The translations under genes were made by a program, and so were the position numbers. 64,000 nt of DNA, from contig WBMW01003969.1 in the NCBI GenBank assembly GCA_013396635.1, positions 951,426 through 1,015,425 on the forward strand, given 5' to 3'. How positions within the stretch are numbered: position 1 is the stretch's first letter; every line of letters starts with the position of its first letter. Source of the DNA: Penelope pileata (Eukaryota; Chordata; Aves; Galliformes; Cracidae). Below the pieces are notes generated by a model, which was not told the origin of the DNA, searched no databases, and saw only the letters and a program-made list of their open reading frames with translations. Below, one piece after another: positions 62,101 to 64,000 of the stretch.

Positions 62101-64000
62101 CTGCTAATAAGAAACAAAATGTTTCTGAAGATGTCTAAGACCTTGACAATATAACATGGGTGCACTTTGCTTTGGAGTGTAGGGCTCCCAAATTGAAGCG
62201 CTGTAAGTAGAATAATCCATTTAAGTTGGCAATAGTTTTTCCCTCTATCCCTGCTATTGCACACTTGTAATGTAGATGGTCCTAACTGAACTGTGTGATG
62301 CACTCAGCTTAGCATGGAGCAGTTAAACTTAGTAGCTAACTTCAGCTATGCAAATAGTTACCATTAGGTATTCTGGGTAAGTCTTTAGAAGACTATCCCA
62401 TTCTGAGTACCTCACCGACCTGCTATTTTCTCCTCATGAATGGGTTACTACAGTCTAAAAATGGACTATTGCAGAAGCACAGTCAGCTCAGGCTGAGCTA
62501 AGCACAGGGCACTCAACAGGCTGGAGCAAGAGAAGGAAAAAACTCAAAACTTCCTTATTCCTTTCAACGTCATACATTCCTGTCCTGGTAAGATGCTGGC
62601 AATAAAAGAAGAAAAAAAAAAATAAGGGCTGTCCTGCAAATATGGTAGAAATGGGCACTGCTTGCATGCTTGTGAGCATAACCGGTGAAAAGAAGAAAAG
62701 CTTTGAAGATATTTATGCCAAGAAACAAACATATATGTGTATGTATGCATGCATTTCCTTATGGTTTTGCCACCTTAAACTCTGAAGTGCCAGGGATTTT
62801 TCACTCAATTTGGATACTTGGCATTGTCTCATCTTTGCTTAGAAATATTTCCCCAGGTGCAATTTTCTGGAGAGCAGAAATGCCTGAAAGCCAGACATCA
62901 TTCCTACCTTTTGGAACAAAATTTGCTGGTCCCATGCTTCTAAGTATTAGGTCACCTCCACATAACTGCCAACCTAAACACATTCACAAAAACTTTGTGC
63001 CAACAAATTTACCTTGCTGCCTTCTAGCAGCAGCATACTGGATTTTATCAAAACAGCATCACTTTCAAAACTATTTTAGAAAAATAACAACAATCAAAAA
63101 ATAAACCCCACTTCCAAACAAACTCAGTAGAAGCAGCAGAGCTTTCCACGGCACAGCATTTGACTTCAGGGAGCACGTAGAAAGACTTGAGTACAGATAA
63201 AAAAAAAAGAGAAATCTGAAAAGGGCAACATATCCAAACCGGCAACAACAGCAATTCATTTTGTTGCTGCCGTGTTGAGGAAAGTCTCTCCAACCAAGCT
63301 CTTGGGGAAGTATGTCAAGAACAAAAGCAGAGCAAGGATTTACACCACGAATGGGAAGCTGCTCCTGTCTTCTGCCAAGCTCTCTGCTCTGATACAGATG
63401 CTGGCATTTGGAAAACAAAACAAAACAACAAAAACCTTATCTCCAGCACTCCTTTAAAGTTTTCTTTCTTTCTGAAAAAGCATTATTCCTCTAACAACCA
63501 GAAATCAAGCAAAAACAAAGAAGGAAAATATGTACAAACAAACAGATCTGATTCTCTACTGCAATTTATGCCTAAAAAAATTCCTCATGCACACAACTCA
63601 GCATATATGTAAAAATTAGGATGCGAGAAAAACCGTAATTAATACTAATGTAAAGTTTAATTAAAATCGAAAACACAGTATCATTGAACAACACCGAAAA
63701 CATGCAGAAATACCTAGATGCACATTACTTTTTGGGACCATGCATGGATTTAAACTGATCAGAATCTGTTGCTTTAATTTTTACCTTGAGGTTCATCATT
63801 TCATTACAAGGTGTGTTTTTGGGGTAATCACAGGCATGCGTTGTAACTGCAACACCACAATAGGAATATTTTGAAAAATAATCCCTTTTAATATTAAAAC
63901 GGCCATAGGTGGAAAACTTCTATTTACACAGGAAACCATTTTTGCTAGTGAATACCCAACATGGTAATCACCAGAAATTAACACAAGATTTGAAAGCAGA
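59156..64000. other. RASA3 intron 1, part next to exon 2
   Basis: This is a phase-1 intron by the split Gly codon at exon 2. I find no exon resembling the expected RASA3 start (MAVEDEGLRVFQ-like), no CpG island and no recognisable transposon. A-rich tracts lie at about 62608-62623 and 63413-63438. Short open frames on both strands, for example 62685-63104 plus, have no family resemblance. Confidence 0.75.
63413..63438. repeat. (AAAAC)n-type tract
   Basis: AAAACAAAACAAAACAACAA followed by AAAC is a simple A/C-rich repeat in intron 1. Confidence 0.85.

Larger units (their letters stand above)
1..64000 (-). other. RASA3: RASA3 gene body, internal portion (exons 2-5 with introns 1-5)
   Basis: The whole window appears to lie inside one gene transcribed leftward. 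Four exons are spread over 38.7 kb, and their phases run 1, 2, 1, 0, 2 from intron 1 to intron 5. All four splice junction pairs are GT/AG, and the joined frame is open for about 131 codons. Exon 1 with the start codon lies to the right of base 64000, and the remaining exons (second C2, RasGAP, PH, Btk) lie to the left of base 1. No CpG island or promoter-like region is visible, which fits a gene-internal position. I saw no convincing independent gene on either strand within the introns. That RASA3 is transcribed across the full window is inferred from exon order and from the missing flanking exons. Confidence 0.9.

Overview
The window is a stretch of bird nuclear DNA, most likely from a galliform such as chicken. 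It is AT-rich and CpG-poor, with no operon-like gene packing. It carries several CR1 LINE fragments, including one with the avian (ATTCTATG)-type 3' tail, and an internally deleted Galluhop-type mariner. One run of 231 N (15203-15433) marks an assembly gap inside a CR1 copy.

The only protein-coding gene I can support is RASA3 (GAP1-IP4BP, a Ras/Rap GTPase-activating protein), which lies on the minus strand and runs through the whole window. Four consecutive coding exons are present, in transcript order: 59038-59155, 47757-47860, 34692-34786 and 20474-20550. All have canonical AG/GT borders and compatible phases, and together they give 394 nt or about 131 codons. By alignment with the RASA3 protein as I remember it, they are coding exons 2-5 and encode about residues 20-150: most of the first C2 domain and the lead-in to the second. 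Exon 1 (start codon, promoter, 5'UTR) lies beyond base 64000. The second C2 domain, the RasGAP, PH and Btk regions lie before base 1.

Everything else is intron. Intron 5 (1-20473, incomplete) holds a CR1 coding-region fragment (about 9740-10055), a CR1 copy containing the assembly gap (14774-15800) and a CR1 tail relic (about 16403-16456). Intron 4 (20551-34691) holds a mariner with a CR1 nested inside it (21939-22603), a GC-rich LTR-like repeat of about 1 kb (27214-28259), an ancient MIR-like SINE relic (about 32405-32590) and a possible conserved regulatory stretch with TGATAA motifs (about 32.6-33.6 kb). Intron 3 (34787-47756) holds a 1.1 kb CR1 fragment (about 45071-46213). Introns 2 (47861-59037) and 1 (59156-64000, incomplete) hold only simple repeats that I can recognise.

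I found no previously undescribed multi-gene system. The observations most worth checking are a TG/T-rich tract directly upstream of the exon 3 splice acceptor, the fact that joint skipping of exons 2 and 3 would keep the reading frame, the nested transposons, and the TGATAA-containing stretch in intron 4.
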